Shown: positions 27,001 through 33,437 of the stretch, one piece after another
How positions within the stretch are numbered: the first letter of the stretch is position 1
Layout of the letters: each line of letters begins with the position of its first letter
Source: CAYNLG01 sp964397995
Lineage (GTDB): Bacteria; Planctomycetota; Phycisphaerae; FEN-1346
Direction: 5' to 3'
Assembly (NCBI GenBank): GCA_964397995.1
Contig: CAYNLG010000040.1
Coordinates: 1 to 33,444 of the forward strand
Length of the DNA: 33,444 nt
Made by a program: the position numbers and the translations under genes
The notes under the pieces: model-generated
Told to the model about the DNA's origin: nothing
Seen by the model: only the letters and a program-made list of their open reading frames with translations
Database searches by the model: none

Positions 27001-27219
27001 GACGTCGACGTGCTTGAAGGAAGGTTTTGAGCGGCACACCGGCTGCCAGACGCCGTTCCAAGTAGCGAGGCGCATCGTCCAAGTGCCGCCGATGCGCACG
27101 CGGAGCTCGGCGCGGTCGAACGGCGCCGGGACGGATGCGGCCACGACACGGGGCCAAGCCGTCGCGGCGGCGGCCAGGAGACCCACGATGATGCCGAACC
27201 GTACCATCTTGCGTATCAT
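24052..27219 (-). CDS. large secreted heparinase II/III-like protein with inserted beta domain
   Basis: A 1055-residue protein and the first gene of the minus-strand cluster. The start at ATG 27219 has AAGGA upstream; an ATG four codons later is an alternative. The signal peptide is GIIVGLLAAAATAWPRVVA. The N-terminal beta domain (about 36-140) contains D-G-T-Y-E-G-T. The signature PRLLLRPRDVPALR lies at 157-170. The toroid includes A-L-T-L-D-L-C-W-E-A-W (238-248) and H-A-N-Y-N-Q-V-S-N-Y-Y (275-285). Residues about 301-540 are a beta-rich insertion, after which the toroid resumes (F-G-I-G-D-G-G-F-Q-A-E-V-T-H-Y-G, 559-574). A C-terminal beta domain starts near 720. The architecture equals that of the gene at 901-3954. 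It probably depolymerises an acidic polysaccharide, with the substrate unassigned. Confidence 0.82.
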   Translation of the reverse strand: MIRKMVRFGIIVGLLAAAATAWPRVVAASVPAPFDRAELRVRIGGTWTMRLATWNGVWQPVCRSKPSFKHVDVGFVARSEGTGERFTVAVQLRRDGGSRSPGHVFYEMNFTRRPDGTYEGTCAETQGASTVTGTLTAVLSPPQTFEGHGPVAPGEHPRLLLRPRDVPALRAKLKTPFGQAFLARAAESQDPVVRGVLYQATGETGHALEALRIVQGYADIDGNAGLTGNIGHQIVRVALTLDLCWEAWPEATREALLGQIKARLPKRQYDLIIGHANYNQVSNYYGPGFGSAAIASLLLAGRRGPAPEAPPKPLCVRVPDCHVPPVEGYQPPQGVPVVPLVDDELPAEWMCAGGLMPAEGVDLLAPLGGPEAARPTLTDELTDGSKTVRFRPVSHETDQGYYVWMDRKVLDVSNAIGRIYHSESVFYTVLRNAEPGWYQFRIGSDHQASSSYLNGLLAEDGHVVHLEKGLYTLLVKVRIGQTEPWGREMLAVRFHHLRDGRTRKQTVEEINAEIRARYDQALAYWKTSVAEWKARGGEDLACLRMVEKGREQMVQHLRFGIGDGGFQAEVTHYGNIAAHYPLLYAAYYRKAMGRDVSTHPDATHVLPRRMMQACFRGSRPEIMHLNVKGHFEPDGCAGLFPLVPPKWQPLILWGWNRVLGLERDEAPPLDRRAADTLLQGISGRTLAATFVNYPVGTQPVHPSEGMPLTWAAETLGYYAFRSGWEGGDEFIVQVFAKSIPIRAWNHPNAGAFRLWGLGHRWTLAPIERSGYRPEECVVLLPDDVTNEGACGRVVHYAAEPDGSGALAIDMADVYLAVREAPPKSEEQQVIEDIERVLVSEETDPPDAFGIGKAIKEMPIPKDVTDYFREKDRSALRRKLPKLYTAYGERRTDVDRASHIDGGRAFAFDYSGACGAPCLAVIVDEVRGGKLKQWLWHLPPGDDVTAEADGNAFTIRYPDATLRGTLVSPTPVEARFLRDRKMHFIYRGGSKKGQLITREYDFIAAESHAPSAVFFAVITVQRGRPPSVTSAGVGRDTVVTVGGRTVRYTGGRIVIE

Positions 27220-27316
27220 GAACGGGATCCTTGCCGGTCCAACGTTAGGTCGATGCCCTGTTAACCGGATGCCCGGGGCCGATGTTCCGGTCATCCCCCG
27301 CGGAGTCGCCTGATCC

Positions 27317-29836
27317 ATGCGCCCATCGCTCCCCCTGTGGCTTCTGGCCGCCGCCCTGGCCCTGGCAAGCCCGGCCCTCGCGGCCCCGCCGTCCCCGAAC
27401 CTGGTCGAGGTCCAGACGGCCACCTTCCTTGGCGGGCCGGGAACCGAATGGTTCACCGCCGGGGCCTTTCCAGGCGACGACAGCATCCTCGTGGGCGGCA
27501 TAACGCTGGACCCGGACCTGTCGCTGTGCGGCGTCAAGGCGGAGGTGCTGGGCACGGACGCCCCTGGCCTGCCCGCCCCCAAGGCCTTCGTGCGGCTCGG
27601 CATGAAGGACACCGGCAAGATTGCCGTGCCGGACATCCAGGAGCAGGACATCGGCCTCGGCGACAACGGCGGCGGCCTCGGGCTGACGCTGGAGGAAGGC
27701 CCGTCGGAGGACGAGCTGAAGCGGCGGGCGAAGGCCGAACAGGCCCGCCTGGCCAGCGTCCCGCGGCGGTTCCAGTTCTACCTGCCCGAGTCGGTGGAGG
27801 AGAAGGAGGCCTGGGCCCGCTTGGCCGGCACCGAGCCGTCGGCCACCGGCTTCCTCGCCCGCTTCGACGCGACGCTCCAGACCGTGCGGACCCTGGTCCG
27901 CCTGCCCCGCGGGGCCGGGACGATCAGCAGCATCGCCATCGGCTCCCGCGGCGAGGTCTACATCGCCGGCGCCGCAACGGAGCGCATCGACCACCTCTCG
28001 CCGAACCGGCGCAAGGAGGCCCTCCCCCAGATTCCCGCGCCCTCGGAGCGCGATTTCCCGTTCCGGCACGTGTACCTGGCGCGGCTGGCGCCGGACCTCT
28101 CGAAGGCGCTCTGGGTGCGCGACATCGAGGCCGCAAGCTACGCGCCGACGCTCCGGGCCCTCCAGGACGGCAACGTGGCCATGCTCGGACCGAGCTACTT
28201 CCTCTACAACCCGAACGGCGAGCTGGTCCAGGCGACCTTCGTCAAGAAACAGCGGGTCGCGAGCGGCTCGGCCGTCTGCCCCGTGACGGGCCGCTTCACG
28301 CGCGTGGGCGACTGGATGAGCCCGACCGGCCGCGAACCCTACCGGTGCCCGCGGCTGATCGTCTGCCGCCCCGACGGGTCGGTCTACAAGTACCTTCAGG
28401 GGTGGCGCGGGCCGTTCTTCTGCCCGAACCACTTCCACCTGGTCGCCGACTCCGCCGTCCGGCGCAGCGCCTACGACACCGAGGGCAACCTGTACTACTC
28501 GACGTGGAGCCACGGCGGCAACAACAGCATGGGCCGCCTGCCGTACGACCCGGAGCGCTTCGTCCCGAACGCGATGTTCACGGTCGGCAGCTCAACGTAC
28601 TGCTTCATCGTCAAGCTCGGGCCGGAGCACAACGTCAAGACGGCCACGCTCTGGACCAGCGCGGGGTCGGTCCACACGCTGGCCGTCGCCTGCGACGGGT
28701 CGGTGGTCTGGGCCGGCCGGGGCAACGTGCGGCCGGACCTGCCGAACACGCTGGCGGCCGAGGACGGGACGCTGCTGGTGGTGACGGAGCCGAACCTGGG
28801 AAGCTACCGGTTTCTCTCGGCCATGCCGGCGGTGGGGACGCGCGTCGCCGTCGGGGGCTGCGACGACAAGATCAACGCGTGGGCCTTCGCAAGCGGCAGC
28901 TGCGCCGGCCGCCCCACCTTGCTCTGCCTCTCCGGCGCCATCGCCCGCGAGAAGACGCCCGAGGGGGAGGTGCGGCCGCCCCTCCGGGCGCCCGTCCAGG
29001 ATACGTTCGCCGGCGGGCTGATGGACGGCTACGCCGTGCTCATGGACCTGACCGCGAAGCAGCCGCTCGCCTTCGACCCGCCCGTGCGTGAGAAAAAACC
29101 GCGCCCCGTCCGCCCCTACGAGGGACCGCGCCGCCTCTGGCCCACGGAGGGCCAGGTCTGGAAGATCGGCACCGAAAGCTGCACCACCGTGAAGGTCACC
29201 TTCCGGGACGAGCACGACGCGATGTGGCCAAGCTTCTTCATGGGGCGCGGCGTGGCGGGGGGGACGTTCACGTACGGCCTCGAGAGCGCGGCCGCCGACT
29301 TCACGCTCGACTGCCCGACCATTCTCCAGCAAGAGGGCCTGCAGCACCAGCGGGTCCTCGGCGAACTCGTCACGGCCGCGCAGGCCACGCCCGACCCGCG
29401 CGCGGCCATGCCGACGGTGAAGGTCCGCGTGACCCGCATGTCGCCGTGGGAGGAAACGGCCGAGGCGTACGGGCTCCGCAAGTTCCCGATCGCCACCTGC
29501 ACCATCTCCGGCACGCTGGAGCTGAGCGGCCGGTCGGTGCCGTTCGCCGACGCGCCGTGTCGCGCGTCCTTCGCGTATCCCTACCGCAAGACCGAGCTCG
29601 TGTATCCCGCGCCCAACTATGCCCTGCCGTCGGCGACGTTCACGGTGCCGGGCGAGGCGCTCGGGCTGAAGCCGCCGCTCGCGGGGCAGCAGGTCCGCGT
29701 GCGCGTGTCGTGGGAGGCCGTCTCGGACGTGACGCCGACGAAGGCGGACGACGGCTTGCCGCCGCCGCCCGCGGAGCCCGGCATGGGCGAGCCGGCGGAC
29801 CCGGAGATCGACCTGGCGGAGGAACTGGGCCTCTGA
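27317..29836 (+). CDS. large secreted protein with propeller-like repeats
   Basis: An 839-residue protein with a clear signal peptide (PLWLLAAALALASPALA). Residues about 30-580 show recurring beta motifs (FLGGPGTEWFTAGAF, SIAIGSRGEVYIAGAA, VHTLAVACDGSVVWAGRG, TRVAVGGCDDKINAWAFA), as in large secreted propellers. A charged helical stretch interrupts this at about 120-175. Residues about 615-810 form a separate beta domain in which C-T-I-S-G-T-L-E-L-S-G-R-S-V-P-F recalls YceI-like lipocalin folds; that resemblance is weak. The tail is Pro- and acid-rich (P-P-P-P-A-E-P to D-L-A-E-E-L). Four cysteine-containing repeats suggest oxidising, extracytoplasmic conditions. It is divergent from the lyase cluster, with a 97-base shared upstream region. 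Function unknown. Confidence 0.78.
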   Translation: MRPSLPLWLLAAALALASPALAAPPSPNLVEVQTATFLGGPGTEWFTAGAFPGDDSILVGGITLDPDLSLCGVKAEVLGTDAPGLPAPKAFVRLGMKDTGKIAVPDIQEQDIGLGDNGGGLGLTLEEGPSEDELKRRAKAEQARLASVPRRFQFYLPESVEEKEAWARLAGTEPSATGFLARFDATLQTVRTLVRLPRGAGTISSIAIGSRGEVYIAGAATERIDHLSPNRRKEALPQIPAPSERDFPFRHVYLARLAPDLSKALWVRDIEAASYAPTLRALQDGNVAMLGPSYFLYNPNGELVQATFVKKQRVASGSAVCPVTGRFTRVGDWMSPTGREPYRCPRLIVCRPDGSVYKYLQGWRGPFFCPNHFHLVADSAVRRSAYDTEGNLYYSTWSHGGNNSMGRLPYDPERFVPNAMFTVGSSTYCFIVKLGPEHNVKTATLWTSAGSVHTLAVACDGSVVWAGRGNVRPDLPNTLAAEDGTLLVVTEPNLGSYRFLSAMPAVGTRVAVGGCDDKINAWAFASGSCAGRPTLLCLSGAIAREKTPEGEVRPPLRAPVQDTFAGGLMDGYAVLMDLTAKQPLAFDPPVREKKPRPVRPYEGPRRLWPTEGQVWKIGTESCTTVKVTFRDEHDAMWPSFFMGRGVAGGTFTYGLESAAADFTLDCPTILQQEGLQHQRVLGELVTAAQATPDPRAAMPTVKVRVTRMSPWEETAEAYGLRKFPIATCTISGTLELSGRSVPFADAPCRASFAYPYRKTELVYPAPNYALPSATFTVPGEALGLKPPLAGQQVRVRVSWEAVSDVTPTKADDGLPPPPAEPGMGEPADPEIDLAEELGL

Positions 29837-29924
29837 GCGGCCGCCGTGCCAGAGGACGGCGGACACGTCACGGGCGCGGGGGGCCACTCGGCGGCAGGCT
29901 GGAACACCCGAAGGAAGAGCGGCC

Positions 29925-30011
29925 TTGAGCAAGGGACTCTCGAGACGGGACATGCTCGCGGGTGTGGCCGGCGCGGGAGCGGCGGCCATGTTGGCGGGGT
30001 GCGCCCCGAAC
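29925..30011 (+). pseudogene. Tat lipoprotein signal without a following protein
   Basis: A TTG start with GAAGGAAGAG upstream opens a textbook Tat lipoprotein signal: S-R-R-D-M-L-A-G, a hydrophobic G/A stretch, then L-A-G-C with Cys26 as the lipidation site. The frame stays open to 30341, but the sequence after about 30011 no longer looks like protein and is better read as the start of a gene on the opposite strand. Only the 5' end of this gene survives. Confidence 0.55.
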
Positions 30012-30166
30012 CGGCGTACGAGCCGCCAGAAGCTGCGCACCAAGACCGAGGCGAAGCAGCTGGCGATCGACAGCGTCCCTACGGCCGCGACCACGAGGCC
30101 CTTGCGGTGCCACCAGTCGGTGAAGTGGCGTTCCGTCTCGGCCCAGTTCCCTTTCCGCGTCAGCAT
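30011..30166 (-). pseudogene. isolated N-terminal fragment of a minus-strand gene
   Basis: From ATG 30166, preceded by GGAGGA 10 bases upstream, the frame reads M-L-T-R-K-G-N-W-A-E-T-E-R-H-F-T-D-W-W. A hydrophobic stretch follows (GLVVAAVGTLSIASCFASVLV, a possible membrane helix), then R-S-F-W-R-L-V-R-R-F-G. After about 52 residues protein character is lost. The frame then runs antisense through the Tat relic and the 839-aa gene with no stop of its own nearby, which points to a rearrangement that removed the gene body. A small membrane protein is an alternative but would need a closer stop. Family not recognised. Confidence 0.4.
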
Positions 30167-30283
30167 GCCGGTGCCATCCTCCACGTCACCCGCCGCGCGC
30201 CTGCGGCCGCATCTTAGGGGCCGCGACACGGCCCGCAATCGCCGCGGGGCGAGCCGAGACGACCCGGAGGTGACCAAAGCCTC

Positions 30284-30312
30284 TTGGCACTCCGCGGACG
30301 CCGCGGTAAGCT
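30284..30312 (+). promoter_or_regulatory. sigma70-like promoter of the tRNA-Arg gene
   Basis: TTGGCA (30284-30289), 17 bases, TAAGCT (30307-30312). Transcription would start about 13 bases before the tRNA at 30332. Optimal spacing and position support the call. The 160-base stretch before it has nothing else that I recognise. Confidence 0.5.
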
Positions 30313-30331
30313 CGTACCGGAGCAGCCGCGT

Positions 30332-30407
30332 GCGCCCGTAGCTCAACGGATAGAGTCGCGGACTTCGAATCCGAAGGTTGGAGGTTCGAATCCTCCCGGG
30401 CGCGCCA
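30332..30407 (+). tRNA. tRNA-Arg (anticodon TCG)
   Basis: A full cloverleaf is visible. The acceptor arms GCGCCCG (30332-30338) and CGGGCGC (30397-30403) pair fully. The D arm is GCTC/GAGT, the anticodon loop CTTCGAA with TCG at its centre, and the T arm GGAGG-TTCGAAT-CCTCC. The discriminator is G and CCA is encoded (30405-30407). The closing pair of the anticodon stem (G27/A43) is a mismatch. The decoded codon is CGA. Confidence 0.95.
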
Positions 30408-30512
30408 GGCCGCTTCTGGTCTGAACACGGACCGGCACGTTCCCGGGGGTCCCTCTCTTCAATGCGCCAGACTCGCGCCCCGCGGGGCGCGGCCGACGCC
30501 GCGGAGGCGGGA

Positions 30513-31111
30513 CGGGTCCGGAACCGGCTGTACGGTTGGCTGAAGGCCCCCGGGGGTACCTGCGGATCGCCCCGACGGTCGCGTCAGTCGCGGTGGCGTA
30601 CGACCTGTGCTACGATGCCTGGCCTCCGGAGGTCTGCGAGCGCATCGCGGCCGCCATTCAGAACCGCCTCTGTCCGAACTTGGTGCTCGAGTACGACCTG
30701 AGCGAATCCGACGGCCAACTCAACCCGCGGTCCAACCATTACCTGCTCTGGAACGGCGGCGCGGGCCTGGCCATCCTCGCCGTCAAGGGCGACCCCGGCA
30801 CGGACGACGCCATCACCGCCCATGCCGACCGCATCTTCCGGCAGCGGCTGAAGCACGGTCTGGAGGTCGGCTTCGGCGACCACGGCTGGTTTTACGAGGG
30901 GACGTTCTGCGGCCGGTTCCCCACGCTCAAGGGCCTGCTGCCCTACCTTCAGGGGCTTCGCGTCGCCGAGGGCCTCGACTACGTGACGCCCTGCTCCGAG
31001 GCCCGGGTCGGCGCCGAGAGCGACGGGGCCGAGGTGGTGGTCGACCGGCGCACCGTCCGCTTCGACGGCAAGGCGCTCGTGCTCGGGACGGCCGACGCGG
31101 CCGCGCCGTAG
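30513..31111 (+). pseudogene. decayed heparinase-like gene (frameshift plus internal deletion)
   Basis: This is a remnant of the family represented by the 751-aa gene at 19996-22251. One frame gives N-R-L-Y-G-W-L-K-A-P-G-G; a second continues Y-L-R-I-A-P-T-V-A-S-V-A-V-A-Y-D-L-C-Y-D-A-W. The shift lies in a C5G5 run at 30547-30556. The second frame then matches S-N-H-Y-x-x-W-N-G-G-A-G-x-A-I-L-A, G-D-x-G-T-D-D-A and G-F-G-D-H-G-W-F-Y-E-G up to the G-L-D-Y-V-T point. It then jumps directly to the extreme C-terminal motif of the family (T-V-R-F-D-G-K-A-L-V-L, compare V-R-F-D-G-K-R-L-S-V at the end of the 901-3954 product). About 270 residues are missing between, and the signal peptide and N-terminal domain are also gone. 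It starts about 105 bases after the tRNA-Arg gene; the gap holds nothing I recognise. Confidence 0.75.
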
Positions 31112-31120
31112 GCCGCGCGG

Positions 31121-31312
31121 CTACTCCGAGAGGGCGATGGCGTCCACCGGGCAGGCCTCGGCGGCCTCGCGGGCCGCGTCTTCGGCTGCCGCCGGCACCG
31201 GGTCGGACCTGACCTGGGCAATCTCGGCGCCGTCCGGGAGTTCGAAGACCTCCGGGCACGTGTCCACGCACAGCCCGCACGCGATGCAACTGTCGTCAAC
31301 GGTTGCCTTCAT
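31121..31312 (-). CDS. small [4Fe-4S] ferredoxin
   Basis: A 63-residue soluble electron carrier. Cluster ligands are C9-x2-C12-x2-C15 (C-I-A-C-G-L-C), with C19 in D-T-C-P-E-V-F, and a final Cys in A-E-A-C-P-V-D-A-I. This is the single-cluster pattern of Desulfovibrio/Thermotoga-type ferredoxins, where the 9/12/15 and C-terminal Cys bind the cluster. GGGAGAG lies before the ATG. The length is normal for the family. It lies 166 bases downstream of the P460-type lipoprotein gene and converges with the heparinase relic. The electron donor and acceptor are unknown, though radical SAM enzymes are possible clients. Confidence 0.9.
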   Translation of the reverse strand: MKATVDDSCIACGLCVDTCPEVFELPDGAEIAQVRSDPVPAAAEDAAREAAEACPVDAIALSE

Positions 31313-31478
31313 GGCATGGCTCTCCCGCACTGGGTCCCTGGGGCCGGGCGGTTGCCCGGCGGATGGTTGACCCGTCCACCCTACCCGTGCCGGTCCGCGC
31401 GGCTCAAGGTCGTGCGCACTTGGGAGTCTCCGGGACAGGCGGCGTGCCTCCGCGTAGCCCGTAGCCATCCTGGCCGCG

Positions 31479-32039
31479 TCAGTCGTTCATGAACAGGTAG
31501 TCGTCGCCCTTGGCGGCGGCGTGACAGGGGACGCATCCCTTCGTGCCGCCCTTGCCGACGAGGCCCGCGAGCTTCTTGCCATCGCCGCCCTCCATGACCT
31601 GGCCGTCCGGGCCGTACTTGACGTAGAACCAGTTGCCGGTCTCGGGGTCGTAACCGGCCCGCTTCTCCATCACGGTCAGGGACATCAGGGCTTCGTCGGT
31701 CTCCTCGGAGTAGTTGGCCTTGACGACCACGGCTCCGTCCCGCGTCGGGTCGGCCTGGGCGGCCTCGTTAACGTAGTATTTGAGCGTCGAGCCGTGCGGG
31801 CTCTGGCCGTCCTGCCAGCCCTCGAAACCCTCGGGCTGCGGCCACGTCTCGTAGGCCTTGATCTGCATCCACAGGTCACGGGCGTGTTGGACGTCCTCGC
31901 CGGACGCGCCGGGCCCGCCGTGCGCGTGGTCGCCTTCCGGCTCCGTGCCCCCCTGCTCGTCTCCCATCCCGTCACAGCCTGCCACCCCCAGCACCAGGGC
32001 CAAGGCCGGCAGCAGGACCGCACAGATCGGCTTACGCAT
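31479..32039 (-). CDS. cytochrome P460-type c-haem lipoprotein
   Basis: A 186-residue protein. The signal peptide ends in a lipobox, L-G-V-A-G-C22, so it should be lipid-anchored outside the cytoplasm. The following stretch is His/Gly/acid-rich. Residues about 50-175 match the cytochrome P460 family pattern: L-K-Y-Y-V-N-E-A-A, D-G-A-V-V-V-K-A-N-Y-S, V-M-E-K-R-A-G-Y-D-P-E-T-G-N-W-F-Y-V-K-Y-G-P-D-G. The c-type haem site is C169-V-P-C172-H173 near the end. Family members carry out redox chemistry on small nitrogen compounds or serve as haem proteins of unknown role; the catalytic cross-link cannot be judged from sequence. The start was chosen at the Met before the signal peptide rather than 15 codons upstream. 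Confidence 0.82.
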   Translation of the reverse strand: MRKPICAVLLPALALVLGVAGCDGMGDEQGGTEPEGDHAHGGPGASGEDVQHARDLWMQIKAYETWPQPEGFEGWQDGQSPHGSTLKYYVNEAAQADPTRDGAVVVKANYSEETDEALMSLTVMEKRAGYDPETGNWFYVKYGPDGQVMEGGDGKKLAGLVGKGGTKGCVPCHAAAKGDDYLFMND

Positions 32040-32233
32040 CGGTCGGCTCCTTTCGGCTCGTCGCCGTCCAGGCGTCCGGCCCACGCGGCCGGTCGCGAGC
32101 GACGACGTGACGCGTTCCAGCCCTCCAGCATAGCCTTCCCGCCGACACGGCCGGGGAGCGAAAAGAGATTTCTGCGCACGGGGCTTTCCCGGCGCTGTTC
32201 ACCCGGAACCGGCCGTTTCGGGCGGATTCGGCC

Positions 32234-32262
32234 TTGTCCAACGCCCCGATCGTCCGTAAACT
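32234..32262 (+). promoter_or_regulatory. sigma70-like promoter of ssrA
   Basis: TTGTCC (32234-32239), 17 bases, TAAACT (32257-32262). The predicted start lies about 45 bases before the mature tmRNA 5' end, which RNase P would trim. The rest of the 274-base gap 32040-32313 shows nothing I recognise. Confidence 0.45.
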
Positions 32263-32313
32263 ACGGTGATGGAAATGACCGGCCCGTTGCCGCCTGAGCA
32301 GCGGGCGCCACGT

Positions 32314-32671
32314 GGGGGCGATCGGCTTCGACGGGGCCTTAGCGGGTCTGGAGTTGCGCGAAGAGGTCGTCGGCCACCTCTTAAAACCGCCGGCACACCC
32401 AAAAATGCCGACACTGGCATGAAGCTGGCTGCCTAAAACGGGCAGTCCGTCCGCCCGGGTTCGCCCGTGGACCCGGGGCCGGGCGTCACCTACACGGGCT
32501 GGTCGGCCAGTTCGCCGGGAGCGACGCCGACGAGACCCAGTCCCGGCTGGGCGGCCGCGTATCCTGTCGGTCGGAGACGCGGCGGCTGAGACCTGAATAG
32601 ACCGACTACTCGCGTAGACGCTTCGGATCCCGGGCAACCGGACGTGGGTTCGATTCCCACCGCCTCCACCA
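32314..32671 (+). ncRNA. ssrA: tmRNA
   Basis: This RNA rescues stalled ribosomes and tags the nascent chain. The 5' end GGGGGCG followed by the conserved G-G-C-T-T-C-G-A-C-G-G-G-G pairs with the 3' end CGCCTCC, then A and encoded CCA (32668-32671). The T arm GTGGG-TTCGATT-CCCAC is at 32644-32660. The tag frame ends ...N-A-D-T-G-M-K-L-A-A before TAA at 32434-32436. Reading back in frame, the most likely resume codon is GCC at 32389, giving a tag A-G-T-P-K-N-A-D-T-G-M-K-L-A-A, although the exact resume codon is not certain. The C-terminal L-A-A is the protease-recognised end. The length of 358 nt is normal and the gene is of the one-piece type. Confidence 0.95.
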
Positions 32672-32692
32672 TTTTCTTGCCAGCGAACCCGT

Positions 32693-32716
32693 CTCCGGCG
32701 GATTTCGCCGCCGGAG
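32693..32716 (+). terminator. hairpin downstream of tmRNA
   Basis: CTCCGGCGG and CCGCCGGAG form a perfect 9-bp stem with a 6-base loop, starting 22 bases after the tmRNA. A TTTT lies before the stem but no T-run follows it, so it is at best an atypical terminator. Confidence 0.4.
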
Positions 32717-32794
32717 CGGCGCGTTCCACGATTTGCCCGACTACGCCCTGTCTGCGGCCCGTGGCGGCGTGTTTGCCTTCCGGCCGGCCGAGGC

Positions 32795-32912
32795 GACATC
32801 AGGACTCAATCGCGCCCCGCGCGGCCTATCTGGCCCAAAACGTCTCTTCTTGCCCGCGGTATCTCTGCTGCGTCAGGACTTCGCCCCGGAAGTCCTGATG
32901 TCAGGAAGTCCT
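32795..32912. repeat. cluster of nested inverted repeats
   Basis: GACATCAGGACT at 32795-32806 is the exact inverse of AGTCCTGATGTC at 32891-32902. Within the same stretch TCAGGACTTC (32873-32882), six bases, GAAGTCCTGA (32889-32898) forms a perfect 10-bp hairpin. TCCTGA-TG-TCAGGA (32893-32906) forms a third palindrome. The cluster lies directly beyond the stop of the minus-strand open frame at 32901, so part of it could act as its transcript end. Confidence 0.65.
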
Positions 32913-33212
32913 TGCCGGAGCGGCACTTACGCCGACGGCCCATCCGGACTTGAGGCGGTTTCGACCGTAACGGACGGAGTAGCGATTGCAGGCGGCAAAC
33001 TCGGGCCAGCGGAAGCGGGGAGGGGTGTCCGGGGCGGCGGATGGAGGCGGCGCGAAGAGGTCGACGGTCTTGCGGTGGCCGACGATACCGACGCAGCGGA
33101 CCTCGTAGCCGGCGGCCCACAAGCTCTTGCTCAGGGCCGTGCCTTCGCAGCCGCGCACCTGGTTGACGTGCGGGCCGCAATCCTGGCAGAACCAGCCGGG
33201 GCCGGTGGCCAT
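32901..33212 (-). CDS. hypothetical protein with zinc-ribbon-like Cys pair
   Basis: A 103-residue open frame starting M-A-T-G-P-G-W-F-C-Q-D-C-G. The C-x2-C near the N-terminus and further Cys residues in V-R-G-C-E-G and V-R-C-V-G-I-V-G-H could bind a metal. The middle section (L-S-K-S-L-W-A-A-G-Y-E-V-R-C-V-G-I-V-G-H-R-K-T-V-D-L-F) has normal protein composition, unlike the shadow frames nearby. The tail is Pro/Arg-rich and less convincing. No good ribosome binding site is seen, and the frame stays open upstream through the IS30 fragment. It may therefore be a piece of a longer gene cut by the insertion. Not recognised. Confidence 0.4.
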   Translation of the reverse strand: MATGPGWFCQDCGPHVNQVRGCEGTALSKSLWAAGYEVRCVGIVGHRKTVDLFAPPPSAAPDTPPRFRWPEFAACNRYSVRYGRNRLKSGWAVGVSAAPARTS

Positions 33213-33242
33213 CAGGGCCTCGGCCGAGAGGCGGCAGAAGCC

Positions 33243-33437
33243 TTCGCCGAGCCGTACCATGCGTGGCAGCGGGCGACCAATGAGAACACGAACGGGTTGC
33301 TGCGGCAGTTCTTCCCGAAAGGCGTGGACTTGGGACGGGTGACGCCCGCCGAGGTGCAGCGGGCGGAATCCCTGCTGAACCACCGCCCCCGGAAATGCCT
33401 GGGCTACCGAACGCCCCATGAGGTGCTGCGAGAGTGA
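33243..33437 (+). mobile_element. IS30-family transposase, C-terminal fragment
   Basis: The last 64 residues of an IS30-type DDE transposase: F-A-E-P-Y-H-A-W-Q-R-A-T-N-E-N-T-N-G-L-L, then F-F-P-K-G-V-D-L, then L-N-H-R-P-R-K-C-L-G-Y-R-T-P-H-E-V-L, stop at 33437. The catalytic Glu lies in the N-E-N-T-N-G segment. Sequence before 33243 does not match the family (the expected V-Y-F-A-D-P lead-in is missing), so the N-terminal HTH and the two catalytic Asp residues are absent. Any terminal inverted repeat would lie beyond the window edge. This is a remnant and cannot transpose. Confidence 0.85.

Noticed and set aside
24199..27030. Plus-strand open frame of about 940 codons opposite the 1055-aa lyase-like gene
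   Set aside because: Antisense shadow made of low-complexity G/A/V/R sequence.
28592..30010. Minus-strand frame continuing from the 30166 start antisense through the 839-aa gene
   Set aside because: Only the first 50 or so residues look like protein. The rest mirrors the well-supported plus-strand gene.
32641..32671. tmRNA 3' end as an attachment site
   Set aside because: No second copy of the 3' end sequence was found in the window and no integrase gene is present, so an att site is not supported.
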